From the NCBI RefSeq assembly GCF_023277745.1, contig NZ_CP086322.1, positions 7,688,001 to 7,752,000 of the forward strand: DNA of 64,000 nucleotides, given 5' to 3'. Within the stretch, counting starts at the first letter, position 1. Each line of letters opens with the position of its first letter. Below are positions 26,501 to 34,739 of the stretch, one piece after another. The notes below the pieces were generated by a model. The model did not search any database, had not been told where the DNA came from, and worked only from the letters and a program-made list of their open reading frames with translations. Source of the stretch: Streptomyces halobius (GTDB lineage Bacteria > Actinomycetota > Actinomycetes > Streptomycetales > Streptomycetaceae). Both the position numbers and the translations under genes were made by a program.

Positions 26501-27297
26501 CCGATCAGACCGCCGTGTGCCGCCGCCTCGTCGGACGCACCGCCGTGATCACCGGAGCCGGCAGCGGGATCGGCCTGGCCACCGCCCGCCGGCTGGCCTC
26601 CGAAGGGGCCGACGTCGTCTGCGCCGACATCGACGACAAGGCCGGCAAGGCCGCCGCCGAAGAGGTCGGCGGCACCTTCGTCCAGGTCGATGTGACCGAC
26701 TCCGAGCAGGTCGAAGCGCTCTACAAGATCGCCTTCGACACCTACGGCTCGGTCGACATCGCCTTCAACAACGCCGGCATCTCGCCGCCCGACGACGACT
26801 CGATCCTCACCACCGGCCTCGACGCCTGGAAGCGCGTCCAGGAGGTCAACCTCACCTCCGTCTACCTGTGCTGCAAGCACGCGCTGCCCTACATGCAGCG
26901 CCAGTTCGAGCAGACCGGGCGCGGCGGCTCCATCATCAACACCGCGTCCTTCGTCGCCGTGATGGGTGCCGCCACCTCCCAGATCAGCTACACCGCCTCC
27001 AAGGGCGGCGTGCTGTCCATGTCCCGCGAACTGGGCGTGCAGTTCGCCCGGGAGGGCATCCGGGTCAACGCCCTGTGCCCGGGGCCGGTCAACACCCCGC
27101 TCCTCAAGGAGCTGTTCGCCAAGGACCCGGAGCGCGCCGCCCGCCGCCTCGTGCACGTCCCGGCCGGCCGGTTCGCCGAGCCCGAGGAGATCGCCTCCGC
27201 CGTCGCCTTCCTCGCCAGCGACGACTCCTCCTTCGTGAACGGCGCGGAATTCCTGGTCGACGGCGGTATCGCCGGGGCCTACGTCACTCCGCTCTAG
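26497..27297 (+). CDS. Short-chain dehydrogenase/reductase of the ethanolamine cluster
   Basis: A 266-residue classical SDR. The NAD-binding TGAGSGIG is at 19-26, NNAG at 91-94, and the Ser151/Tyr165/Lys169 catalytic set lies in NTASFVAVMG and SYTASKGG. Its GTG overlaps the ALDH stop (GTGA), so translation is coupled. In the proposed route it would oxidise the alcohol of gamma-glutamylethanolamide to the aldehyde used by the upstream ALDH. A 15-base hairpin terminator follows 24 bases after the stop. Confidence 0.92.
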   Translation: MTDQTAVCRRLVGRTAVITGAGSGIGLATARRLASEGADVVCADIDDKAGKAAAEEVGGTFVQVDVTDSEQVEALYKIAFDTYGSVDIAFNNAGISPPDDDSILTTGLDAWKRVQEVNLTSVYLCCKHALPYMQRQFEQTGRGGSIINTASFVAVMGAATSQISYTASKGGVLSMSRELGVQFAREGIRVNALCPGPVNTPLLKELFAKDPERAARRLVHVPAGRFAEPEEIASAVAFLASDDSSFVNGAEFLVDGGIAGAYVTPL

Positions 27298-27320
27298 CCC
27301 CTCTGTAAGGTCCATGACCA

Positions 27321-27354
27321 GCACCGGAACCGGCAGTCGTGCCGGTTCCGGTGC
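27321..27354 (+). terminator. Terminator of the glnA4 operon
   Basis: GCACCGGAACCGGCA (27321-27335) pairs perfectly with TGCCGGTTCCGGTGC (27340-27354) over a GTCG loop. Confidence 0.88.
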
Positions 27355-27387
27355 GCGTTCCGCCCCCCCATGCGTCAAGGAGGATGC

Positions 27388-28671
27388 ATGCGCGCCAAGC
27401 GCACCCTCGTCTCCGGCCTGCTCGCGGCCGCCGCCCTCACGGCCTCGGTGCCCGCCGCCACCGCTGTGCCGACACCTGCCACACCTGTCGCACCGCGCGC
27501 CGACTGCCCGCAGCTGTCCGAGAGCCTGCAGTGGTACGGCCACAACCGGGCCAAGCTCCAGAAGATGATCGACGAGCGCGGCAGCTGCTCGGGGAACGGA
27601 GGCCCGCGCCCCGTCGCCGTCTTCGACTGGGACAACACCGTCATCAAGAACGACATCTCCGACGCCACACTCGCCTGGGCCCTCAAGCACGACAGGATCC
27701 TGCGGCCCAAGAGCTGGAAGGCGACCAGCCCCTGGATAACCGACGCCGCCGACCGGGCCCTGACCAAGGCGTGCGGCACCTCCGTCCCCGTCGGCAAGCC
27801 GCTGCCCACCTCGAAGAACGTGGCCTGCACCGACGAGATCTTCGAGCTCCGCGAGACCGCGAAGACCATGGGCGGTGAGAACGCCTTCGCCGGCGAGTGG
27901 AACCACCGCCGCACGGTCCCCCAGTACGCCTGGGTCCCGCAGCTGTTCGCCGGCCACCGCCCCGCCACCCTGCGCGCGTTCGCCGCGAAGGCCCGCGCCG
28001 AGGCCCTGGCCGCGCCCGTCGGCAGCACCCGGACCGTCGGCACCCACAAGGTCGCCGGTTACATCCGCTACTACGACCAGCAGCGCGACCTCATCCGCAC
28101 CCTGAAGAAGGCCGGCTTCGACGTCTACATCGTCTCGGCCTCCTCCGAGACAATCGCCGAGGCGTGGTCGGACGGCGTCGGCCTGGACCGCGAGCACACC
28201 ATCGGCATCCGCAGCATCAGCCGACACGGCCGGCTGACCACCGGCATCCGAGGCTGCGGCGACGTCAAGGACGGCCACGGCGAGGTCCTGCCGTACATGG
28301 ACGGCAAGCGCTGCTGGATCAATCAGGAGATCTTCAAGATCAAGGGCGCGGAGGCATGGCGCCAGCAGGACCCGGCGCACCGCATCGCGCTGGGCGCCGG
28401 TGACGCCGACACCGATGTGACCTTCGTCAACGACGCCACCGGCGCGCACCTCGCCATGAACCGCAACAAGACCGAGCTGATGTGCCGGGCGTACGACAAC
28501 GCCGACGGCCGCTGGGTGATCAACCCGATGTTCATCGAGCCGCTGCCGCGCAAGTCCGGTGGCTACCCCTGCGCCACCGAGGGCTACACCAACACCGACG
28601 GCATCCCCGGCCCGCTCCGCCGCCCCGACGGCACCGTCGTGCCCGACCAGCGGGACCGCGTCCACGGCTGA
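27388..28671 (+). CDS. Secreted HAD-family phosphatase
   Basis: A 427-residue protein with a signal peptide (TLVSGLLAAAALTASVPAAT, then AVPTPA). The HAD motif I is VFDWDNTVIKND, with nucleophile Asp80 and acid Asp82. Motif II is VYIVSASSE, and motif IV lies in IALGAGDADTDVTFV, as in phosphoserine phosphatase-like proteins. Several cysteines suggest disulfides, consistent with export. The substrate is unknown. The start is ATG 27388, five bases after AGGAGG; an ATG six codons upstream lacks a ribosome site. Confidence 0.87.
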   Translation: MRAKRTLVSGLLAAAALTASVPAATAVPTPATPVAPRADCPQLSESLQWYGHNRAKLQKMIDERGSCSGNGGPRPVAVFDWDNTVIKNDISDATLAWALKHDRILRPKSWKATSPWITDAADRALTKACGTSVPVGKPLPTSKNVACTDEIFELRETAKTMGGENAFAGEWNHRRTVPQYAWVPQLFAGHRPATLRAFAAKARAEALAAPVGSTRTVGTHKVAGYIRYYDQQRDLIRTLKKAGFDVYIVSASSETIAEAWSDGVGLDREHTIGIRSISRHGRLTTGIRGCGDVKDGHGEVLPYMDGKRCWINQEIFKIKGAEAWRQQDPAHRIALGAGDADTDVTFVNDATGAHLAMNRNKTELMCRAYDNADGRWVINPMFIEPLPRKSGGYPCATEGYTNTDGIPGPLRRPDGTVVPDQRDRVHG

Positions 28672-28678
28672 CCCGGAC

Positions 28679-28715
28679 CTCCCCGAAGCTCTTGAGGAGC
28701 CGGGGGGACCCCCAT
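28679..28715 (-). repeat. Short GC-rich repeat R4
   Basis: On the minus strand: ATGGGGGTCCCCCC, then GGCTCCTCAAGAGCTT, then CGGGGAGG. It matches R2 (30068-30104) at about 85% of positions by eye. It lies between the HAD phosphatase stop and the end of the PLP enzyme gene. Confidence 0.65.
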
Positions 28716-28753
28716 CGCCCCGGGCGGGGCCGCACCGGCGCCCTGTGACGCCG

Positions 28754-30010
28754 TTACAAGAAGGTGCGGCCCTCGCCCCGGTACGTCGGCACGCTCTCCA
28801 CCACCCGGTCCCCGTCGATCAGCCGCAGCTCCGCGAACCGCTCACACAGCTCGCCGGCCTTCGCATGCCGGAACCACACCTTGTCGCCGATCCGCAGCCC
28901 GTCCGCGGCCGGCCCGAGCAGCGGCGTCTGCACCTCGCCCGGCCCTTCCTGCGGGTCGTAGCGCAGCCCCGCCGGCAGATACGGCACCGGCAGCCGGTCA
29001 CTGCCCGCGGCCCCCGACGCCGGATAGCCGCCGCCCAGCACCGTCACCGTCCCGGGCCCCGGCCGGCGCACCACCGGCTGGGCGAACAGCGCCGCCGGAC
29101 GCCCGCTGAAGGAACGGAAGTTGTCGAACAGTCGGGGAACGTAGAGCCCCGACCCGGCCGCGATCTCCGTGACCGCCGCCTCCGCCGCCGTGTGCTGCAC
29201 ACTGCCCGTGCCGCCGCCGTTGACGAACTCCAGCCGCGGCACCACCGCCCGCACCGCGCGGACGGCCTCCCAGCGGCGCCGCGCGAGCTCCTTGCGGGCC
29301 GCGGCCTGCATCAGCCGGACCGCCCGCGAGAACACCGGCTTCCCGGCGACCTCATCGCCCACGCCCGCCACATGCCCCTCGTACCCCATCAGCCCGACCA
29401 GCCGGAATCCGGGCCGCCGCACCACCGTGCGGGCCAGCGCGGCCAGTTGGGCCGGCGCACGCAGCGGCGACCGGCGGGCACCGACCCGGACCTGGCCCCC
29501 CATCGTCCGGTAGGAGGTGTCCAGTTCCAGACAGACCCGCACCTCCTCGCCACCGCCGGCCGGCCTGGCCGCGTCGATCAGATCCAGCTGCGCGGGATCG
29601 TCGACCATCACCGTCACCGCGGCCGCCAACTGGGGATCGGCGGTCAGCTCCGCGAGTCCGGCCCGGTCCACCGACGGATACGCCAGCAGCACGTCGGTGA
29701 AGCCGGAACGCGCCAGCCACAGCGACTCGTCGAGCGTGAAACTCATGATCCCCGCGAAGCCGTCCCGCGCCAGCACCCGCTCCAGCAGAGCCCGGCAGCG
29801 CACCGACTTGCTCGCCACCCGGATCGGCTTGCCCTTCGCGCGGCGCACCAGATCGGCCGCGTTGGCGTCAAAAGCCCGCAGGTCGACGACGGCCAGCGGT
29901 GCGTCGAGGTGGGCGGTAGCCCGGTTGAGTGAGGTCTCCCCTGCTCGAACGTCGTTGAGAGCTGGGGGACGGGCCCTGTCGCCATCGGTGTCGGGGGTGT
30001 ACCGGTCCAT
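28754..30010 (-). CDS. PLP-dependent amino acid deaminase/aldolase (alanine racemase N-terminal fold)
   Basis: A ~418-residue fold-type III PLP enzyme resembling D-threonine aldolase and D-amino acid deaminases. The Schiff-base lysine is in IRVASKSVRCR. LMGYEGHVAGVGD and VNGGGTGSVQHTAAE (metal/PLP phosphate loop) are also typical. The C-terminal barrel contains DKVWFRHAKAGELCERF, with His and Cys for a metal. The start is ATG 30010 (MDRYTPDTDG). Residues ~14-26 (PPALNDVRAGETS) are encoded by short repeat R1. Substrate unproven. Confidence 0.85.
   Translation of the reverse strand: MDRYTPDTDGDRARPPALNDVRAGETSLNRATAHLDAPLAVVDLRAFDANAADLVRRAKGKPIRVASKSVRCRALLERVLARDGFAGIMSFTLDESLWLARSGFTDVLLAYPSVDRAGLAELTADPQLAAAVTVMVDDPAQLDLIDAARPAGGGEEVRVCLELDTSYRTMGGQVRVGARRSPLRAPAQLAALARTVVRRPGFRLVGLMGYEGHVAGVGDEVAGKPVFSRAVRLMQAAARKELARRRWEAVRAVRAVVPRLEFVNGGGTGSVQHTAAEAAVTEIAAGSGLYVPRLFDNFRSFSGRPAALFAQPVVRRPGPGTVTVLGGGYPASGAAGSDRLPVPYLPAGLRYDPQEGPGEVQTPLLGPAADGLRIGDKVWFRHAKAGELCERFAELRLIDGDRVVESVPTYRGEGRTFL
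29933..29969 (+). repeat. Short GC-rich repeat R1, inside the PLP enzyme gene
   Basis: GGTCTCCCCTGCTCGAAC followed by GTCGTTGAGAGCTGGGGGA. It matches the reverse complement of R3 (30316-30352) at 33 of 37 positions. On the coding strand it adds about 12 codons near the N-terminus of the PLP enzyme. Confidence 0.8.
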
Positions 30011-30067
30011 GGCGGCAGCCTGCCAGACTCGGCTACCACTGGGTAGGGGAAGGATCGCGACAGCGTG

Positions 30068-30104
30068 ATGGGGTACCCCCCGCTCCTTGAGAGTTTGGGG
30101 GAGG
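30068..30104 (+). repeat. Short GC-rich repeat R2
   Basis: ATGGGGTACCCCCCG, then CTCCTTGAGAG, then TTTGGGGGAGG. It is related to R4 and more loosely to R1 and R3 (TTGAGAG core with G-rich end). It is noncoding, upstream of the divergent pair. Confidence 0.65.
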
Positions 30105-30242
30105 GTTGGAGCGGTGGCCACACCAGACCGTACAGTGGCTCAACGCCGCAACCAGCAGGTCAACGGCGGGATGTCCGGATACGAACCAGCCTGCCCCGAT
30201 TGACGATCGGGCCGGGGATCAGCGGCGCGAGGGGGAGCGCGG

Positions 30243-31631
30243 GTGAGCACCGACGCCGATTACGCGGGCGTGGACCGTGTCCCACCGATACCCCCCCAAC
30301 CGCCCCAGAGGCCGATCCCCGAGCTCTCAACCGGGTTCGAGCAGGGGAGACCCCCATCGGCCACCCCGCCCGCCGACGACCCGCAGACCACCGTCCTGCG
30401 CCCGGTACCGTCCGCCCCCGCCGTCCCCGCGCCCGGCGCCCCTAAGGGCCCCCTGCCGCCCGCCGCCCCGCCGCGTCCCATGGCCCCGCCGCCCGCGCCG
30501 CCCCGTCCCCGTACGGAGCCGTCCGCCGGACCGCCGGCCGCGCCACCGGCGCCCACCGTCCCACCTCGGCCCAGGCACCCCGAAGCGCCACCGGCACCTG
30601 CCACCCCACCCCAGCCCAGGCGCCCCGACGCATTCCGCGACACCGCCGCCTTCCACCTGGCCAACAGCCAGGCGCTGTGGAACGAGGCCACCGGTCGCGG
30701 TACCGGCACCCCGCAGCCGACCCGCAAGCCCGCCTCCGCGGCCCCGTCCGCCGCCCCCGGCGGGGAGCGCCCGCCGCACTCCTCCCGGGACCGGACTCCG
30801 CTGCCGTCACAGTCAGTTGGCGTACCCGGCGGTCCGCTGTCGTCCCCGCGCCGGCCGTCCGCGGTACGCCGCCCCCGCGCCCGGGTGGTCGCCGCCGCGG
30901 TCTGCCTGGTCCTCGGCATCGGCCTCATCGGCGGTGCGGCGGCCGGGAGTTGGCTCACCGGCGGCTCCGACACCCGCCCCACCCGCCAGGCCACCTTCGC
31001 CAAAGGCCGCGACGTCTGGCACAGCACGCCCGTCGACACCCTCTTCCCGCGCACGCTGAACGGCCTCGGCCTCGGCCCCGGGGGCGCCGACCGCACCTGG
31101 ATCCGGATCGCCGTCGCCCCCGCCGGCGGCTGCGCGGACGCCCTCGGCCCGGAGCTGGCCAAGGCGCTCTCCGCGGCCGGCTGCACCCGCCTGCTGCGCG
31201 CCACCTACGCCGACGTCACCCGCACCAGCGTCATCACGGTCGGTGCCCTCGTGACCAAGGGCGACGCGAACGCCATGCTGGCGCTCAACACCCGCTTCAG
31301 CACCAAGAACCTGGCCGGCCGCAAGGACCTGATGCCGCTGCCGTACCCCGCGAAAGGCACCCCGGCCGCGGACTTCGGGCCCGCCCAGCGGGCCAGCTGG
31401 ACCGTCCGGGTGCTCACCGACATCCCCGTGGTCGTCTACGCCGTCTCCGGCTTCGCCGACGGCCGCGAGGTCACCGACCCGCAGCCCGCCGAGGTCGCCG
31501 CCCGGCCCGGCAACACCACCGCCGCGGGGGAGTCGGGCCTGGCCCACGACGCCAAGAACATCGCGGACCTCGTCCAGGCGGCCTTCCGGAAGGCGGCCGG
31601 CAGCCCCACTCGGACAACGGAGACGCCATGA
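30243..31631 (+). CDS. Proline-rich single-pass membrane protein coupled to mycosin
   Basis: A 462-residue protein. The first ~210 residues are disordered and rich in Pro, Ala and Arg (APGAPKGPLPPAAPPRPMAP). One transmembrane helix follows at ~223-245 (VVAAAVCLVLGIGLIGGAAA). A ~200-residue extracellular domain has two cysteines (GGCADAL, AAGCTRL). Its stop overlaps the next ATG (ATGA), so it is translationally coupled to the mycosin gene and may be a partner. Repeat R3 (30316-30352) encodes residues ~25-37. The GTG 30243 start has GGGGGAG upstream. Confidence 0.8.
   Translation: MSTDADYAGVDRVPPIPPQPPQRPIPELSTGFEQGRPPSATPPADDPQTTVLRPVPSAPAVPAPGAPKGPLPPAAPPRPMAPPPAPPRPRTEPSAGPPAAPPAPTVPPRPRHPEAPPAPATPPQPRRPDAFRDTAAFHLANSQALWNEATGRGTGTPQPTRKPASAAPSAAPGGERPPHSSRDRTPLPSQSVGVPGGPLSSPRRPSAVRRPRARVVAAAVCLVLGIGLIGGAAAGSWLTGGSDTRPTRQATFAKGRDVWHSTPVDTLFPRTLNGLGLGPGGADRTWIRIAVAPAGGCADALGPELAKALSAAGCTRLLRATYADVTRTSVITVGALVTKGDANAMLALNTRFSTKNLAGRKDLMPLPYPAKGTPAADFGPAQRASWTVRVLTDIPVVVYAVSGFADGREVTDPQPAEVAARPGNTTAAGESGLAHDAKNIADLVQAAFRKAAGSPTRTTETP
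30316..30352 (-). repeat. Short GC-rich repeat R3, inside the proline-rich gene
   Basis: Its reverse complement starts GGTCTCCCCTGCTCGAAC and equals R1 at 33 of 37 bases. It is in the sense orientation for its host gene, as R1 is for its own, but is read in a different frame (ELSTGFEQGRPP). Confidence 0.8.
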
Positions 31632-32800
31632 CCAGGGCCCTGCTGCGCGGTGTCGCCGTCGCGCTGGCCTCCGCCACGCTGGCCGTGCTGCCCGCCCTCC
31701 CCGCACAGGCGGCCGACGGCATCCGCGGCCAGGAATGGGCCCTGGAGGCGCTGCACGCCGAGGAGGCATGGCGCACGACCAAGGGCGAGGGCATCACCGT
31801 CGCCGTCCTGGACACCGGCGTGGACGCCGACCACCCCGACCTCAAGGGCCAGGTGCTGCCCCAGAAGGACCTGATCGGCTTCGGCGCCGAGCCCGGTGAT
31901 GACTCCTGGGCCGTGCACGGCACCGGCATGGCCAGCATCATCGCCGGTCACGGGCATGGCGCGGGCCGCGAGGACGGCGTCGTCGGGGTCGCCCCCGAGG
32001 CCAGGATCCTGCCGGTCCGGGTGATCCTCGAAGACAACGACCCGCAGCGCCAACGGGCCCGCACCGAGAAGGCCGGCGCCCTCGCCGACGGCATCCGCTG
32101 GGCCGCCGACCACGGCGCCGACGTGATCAATATGTCGCTGGGCGACGACAGCGAGTCCGCGCACCCCGAGCCGCGCGAGGACGCCGCCATCCAGTACGCC
32201 CTCGGCAAGGGCATCCCCGTCGTCGCCTCCGCCGGCAACGGCGGCAAGAAGGGCGACCACGTCTCCTACCCCGCCGCCTACCCGGGCGTCATCGCGGTCA
32301 CGGCCGTCAACCACCTGGGCACCCGCCCCGCCTTCTCCACCCGCCACTGGTACGCCACGGTCTGCGCACCCGGGGAACAGGTCGTCATGGCCAACCCCGA
32401 CCGCAGTTACTACAACGGCTGGGGCACCAGCCCCGCCTCCGCCCTCGTCTCCGCCTCCATAGCGCTGATCCGCTCCGCCTACCCCGACCTGAGCCCGGCA
32501 CAGATCAAGCAGCTGCTCACCAGCACCGCGCAGAACACCCCGGAGGGCGGCCGGGACGACACCTTCGGCGCCGGCCTGGTCGACGCGGCCGCCGCTCTCA
32601 AGGCCGCCGAAAACCTCAACCCCACCCGCCAGAAGCCGTCCCCTGCCGGCTACGCCGACCGCTACTTCGGCCCCCGCCCCGCCACGGCACCCGCTGACGA
32701 GCTCCCCGTCAACTGGCTCCCCTGGACCGCCGGCACACTCGGACTGGCGCTCCTGGGCACAGCCTTCTTCCTCTGGCGCGCCCGTCCCAGGTATCCCTGA
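31628..32800 (+). CDS. mycP: S8 serine protease, mycosin (MycP) type
   Basis: A 390-residue subtilisin-like protease. It has a signal peptide (ALASATLAVLPALPAQAADG), the catalytic residues Asp62 (VAVLDTGVD), His98 (VHGTGMAS) and Ser268 (WGTSPASA), and oxyanion Asn204 (SAGNGG). A C-terminal transmembrane helix (LGLALLGTAFFLWRARP) anchors it outside the membrane. The layout is that of mycosins of type VII secretion. No ESX core gene (eccC, esxA) lies in the window. ATG 31628 overlaps the stop of the membrane-protein gene, indicating coupling. Confidence 0.88.
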   Translation: MTRALLRGVAVALASATLAVLPALPAQAADGIRGQEWALEALHAEEAWRTTKGEGITVAVLDTGVDADHPDLKGQVLPQKDLIGFGAEPGDDSWAVHGTGMASIIAGHGHGAGREDGVVGVAPEARILPVRVILEDNDPQRQRARTEKAGALADGIRWAADHGADVINMSLGDDSESAHPEPREDAAIQYALGKGIPVVASAGNGGKKGDHVSYPAAYPGVIAVTAVNHLGTRPAFSTRHWYATVCAPGEQVVMANPDRSYYNGWGTSPASALVSASIALIRSAYPDLSPAQIKQLLTSTAQNTPEGGRDDTFGAGLVDAAAALKAAENLNPTRQKPSPAGYADRYFGPRPATAPADELPVNWLPWTAGTLGLALLGTAFFLWRARPRYP

Positions 32801-32853
32801 CGAACGCCCACCCGGCAACGGAGCAGGCCAAGCGCAACGGATAGGCTCGCGGC

Positions 32854-33738
32854 GTGGCGCAGAAAAACATCCCCGAACCCGGCTTCTCCGACGACGACGG
32901 CTCCGCCGACCCCGCCCTCGCCGCGGCCCTGGCGGCCTACGGCGCGGACCGGACCACCGAGCCCCAGCTGCTGTCGGCGCTGACCGGCGCCCGTCTGCTG
33001 GTGCCGGTCGTCGCCGTCCTCGGAGAGACGGAGACCGGCGACGAGGGGGGCCGCGAAGCGTCGAACAAGGGCGGTGGTGGGCGACGTGAAGGGGGGCGTC
33101 CCGGAGGGACTCCCGCAGGGGTGGCGGTCGGGCGACGTGAAGGGGGGCGTCCCGGAGGGACTCCCGCAGGGGTGGCGGTCGGGCGACGGGTGGGCGGCTT
33201 GCGCCGCGAGAAGACCAGCGACATGGCCGTCCCCACCCTCCAGGCCCCGGACGGCCGCCGCGCCCTGCCCGCGTTCACCTCCATGGAGACGCTGCAACGC
33301 TGGCGCCCGGACGCCCGCCCGGTGGCGGTGCCCCTCCGGCAGGCGCTGCTCGCCGCCTCCCACGAGCAGGCCGACACCGTCGTCCTCGACCTGGCGGGAC
33401 CGGTCACCTACCAGCTCACCGGGGCCGCGCTGCGCGCCCTCGCCGAGGGCCGGGAGAGCGCCGACCCGCTCAACGATCCCGCTGTCACCGACGCGCTGCG
33501 CGCCCTGCTCGCCGCCGAGCCGGCCGTCCGTATCGCCCATCTCGCACCGTCCGACGAGACCGACGCCACCCTCGCCCTCGGCCTGGTCCCCGACGCCCCC
33601 ACCGCCGAGGTCGCCCAGCGGCTGGCCCAGGCGCTGGCCGCCGACGAGGCGCTCCGCGCCCGGCTCGTCCGCGGCCTGGACCTGGCACTCCTCCCGCCCG
33701 GTGCCACGCCCCCCGGAACCCCCCTCTTCCACCGCTGA
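32854..33738 (+). CDS. SseB family protein with internal tandem repeat
   Basis: A 294-residue protein. SseB-like segments are EPQLLSALTGARLLVPVVAV near the N-terminus and FTSMETLQRWRPDARPVAVP in the middle. A low-complexity insert at residues ~64-120 contains two exact copies of the 17-residue unit GRREGGRPGGTPAGVAV, from a 51-base tandem repeat. The insert separates strands that are adjacent in normal SseB domains. TAGGCT (32842-32847) ends six bases before the GTG start, which suggests a leaderless mRNA. Function unknown. Confidence 0.85.
   Translation: MAQKNIPEPGFSDDDGSADPALAAALAAYGADRTTEPQLLSALTGARLLVPVVAVLGETETGDEGGREASNKGGGGRREGGRPGGTPAGVAVGRREGGRPGGTPAGVAVGRRVGGLRREKTSDMAVPTLQAPDGRRALPAFTSMETLQRWRPDARPVAVPLRQALLAASHEQADTVVLDLAGPVTYQLTGAALRALAEGRESADPLNDPAVTDALRALLAAEPAVRIAHLAPSDETDATLALGLVPDAPTAEVAQRLAQALAADEALRARLVRGLDLALLPPGATPPGTPLFHR
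33080..33188 (+). repeat. 51-base tandem repeat inside the SseB-like gene
   Basis: Units begin GGCGACGTGAAGGGGGGCGT at 33080 and 33131, and a third partial unit starts at 33182. The first two are identical over 51 bases (17 codons). Each contains the palindrome-like GGAGGGACTCC. Confidence 0.9.
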
Positions 33739-33894
33739 CCCCGCCGGGATCGCCACACCGACCCACAACCCCGCAGGTCGAACACCGCGCCGCCGCTCAC
33801 CGACCCCTCACGGACCGCCTCGCCAACAGGCGCCTTCCTCTCCCTGGGCCCACAATTTCGAGGAGAGCTCAAGATCCATGCGAGGAGAGCCCCC

Positions 33895-34635
33895 ATGTTG
33901 GAGACCACGGAGACCCGCACGGTCGTATCCGAATTCCTCGGCACGCTGCTCCTGGTGTTCTTCGGCGTCGGCGCGGTCGTGCTGGCGGGCGAATACATCG
34001 CCACCTTCGGCATCGCGCTGGCCTTCGGATTCACCATGCTGGCCCTCGCCTACGCCCTCGGGCCGATCTCGGGATGCCACATCAACCCGGCGGTGACGCT
34101 CGGCATGCTGCTGGCCCGCCGTATCACCGTCCGTACGGCCGTCGAGTACTGGATCTCCCAGGTGCTGGGCGCCATCGTCGGCGCCGCACTGCTGTTCCTG
34201 GTCGCCAAGCAGGTACCGGGCCTGAAGACCGACGAGAGCTTCGGCTCGAACGGCTGGGGCGACCGCTCGCTGGTGAACCTCAACCTCGGCGGCGCCTTCG
34301 TCGCCGAGATCGTGATGACCTTCCTGTTCGTCTTCGTCGTCCTCGGGGTCACGCACAAGGTCGCGGTGATCGGCTTCGACGGGCTGCCGATCGGCTTCGC
34401 GCTGGCCACCGTCCATTTCATCGGCGTCCCGCTGGACGGCACCTCCGTGAACCCGGCGCGCAGCATCGGCCCCGCCCTGTTCGCGGGCGGCGCGGCCGTC
34501 ACCCAGCTGTGGCTGTTCCTCGTCGCACCGCTGATCGGCGGCGCCCTGGCGGCCGTGGTGCACCACCTCACCCACCCGCCGCAGGAGCGCCTCATCGTCG
34601 CCGACGACGCCTCGCCCAGCGCGACCCGCTCCTAG
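33895..34635 (+). CDS. Aquaporin/MIP family channel
   Basis: A 246-residue membrane channel with six helices and both NPA boxes: GCHINPAVTLG after TM2 and DGTSVNPARSIGPAL after TM5. FGIALAFGFTMLALAYALGP and the compact loops resemble AqpZ-like water channels rather than glycerol facilitators; this is a judgement by eye. ATG 33895 follows CGAGGAGAG. A 22-base-pair terminator separates it from the convergent DUF1844 gene. Confidence 0.93.
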   Translation: MLETTETRTVVSEFLGTLLLVFFGVGAVVLAGEYIATFGIALAFGFTMLALAYALGPISGCHINPAVTLGMLLARRITVRTAVEYWISQVLGAIVGAALLFLVAKQVPGLKTDESFGSNGWGDRSLVNLNLGGAFVAEIVMTFLFVFVVLGVTHKVAVIGFDGLPIGFALATVHFIGVPLDGTSVNPARSIGPALFAGGAAVTQLWLFLVAPLIGGALAAVVHHLTHPPQERLIVADDASPSATRS

Positions 34636-34678
34636 CCAGGCGGAGCCCTTGCACAGGGTCCCGGCACTGGACGTCCCC

Positions 34679-34728
34679 GCATACGGGACGAGCCCCGGCC
34701 AACGGCGGCCGGGGCTCGTCCCGTATGC
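34679..34728. terminator. Strong bidirectional hairpin between aquaporin and DUF1844 genes
   Basis: The arms 34679-34700 and 34707-34728 are perfectly complementary over 22 bases (core ACGAGCCCCGGCC) with a six-base loop. The genes on both sides converge on it; there is no T run. Confidence 0.88.
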
Positions 34729-34739
34729 GCGGGGCCGGT

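Noticed and set aside
26260..28665. 801-codon open frame on the minus strand
   Set aside because: Antisense to the ALDH, SDR and HAD phosphatase genes and crosses their strong terminator. Composition is Gly/Val/Asp/Ala-rich as expected for a shadow frame.
33080..33188. CRISPR-like direct repeats
   Set aside because: Units are contiguous with no spacers and in frame within a gene, so it is a simple tandem duplication.
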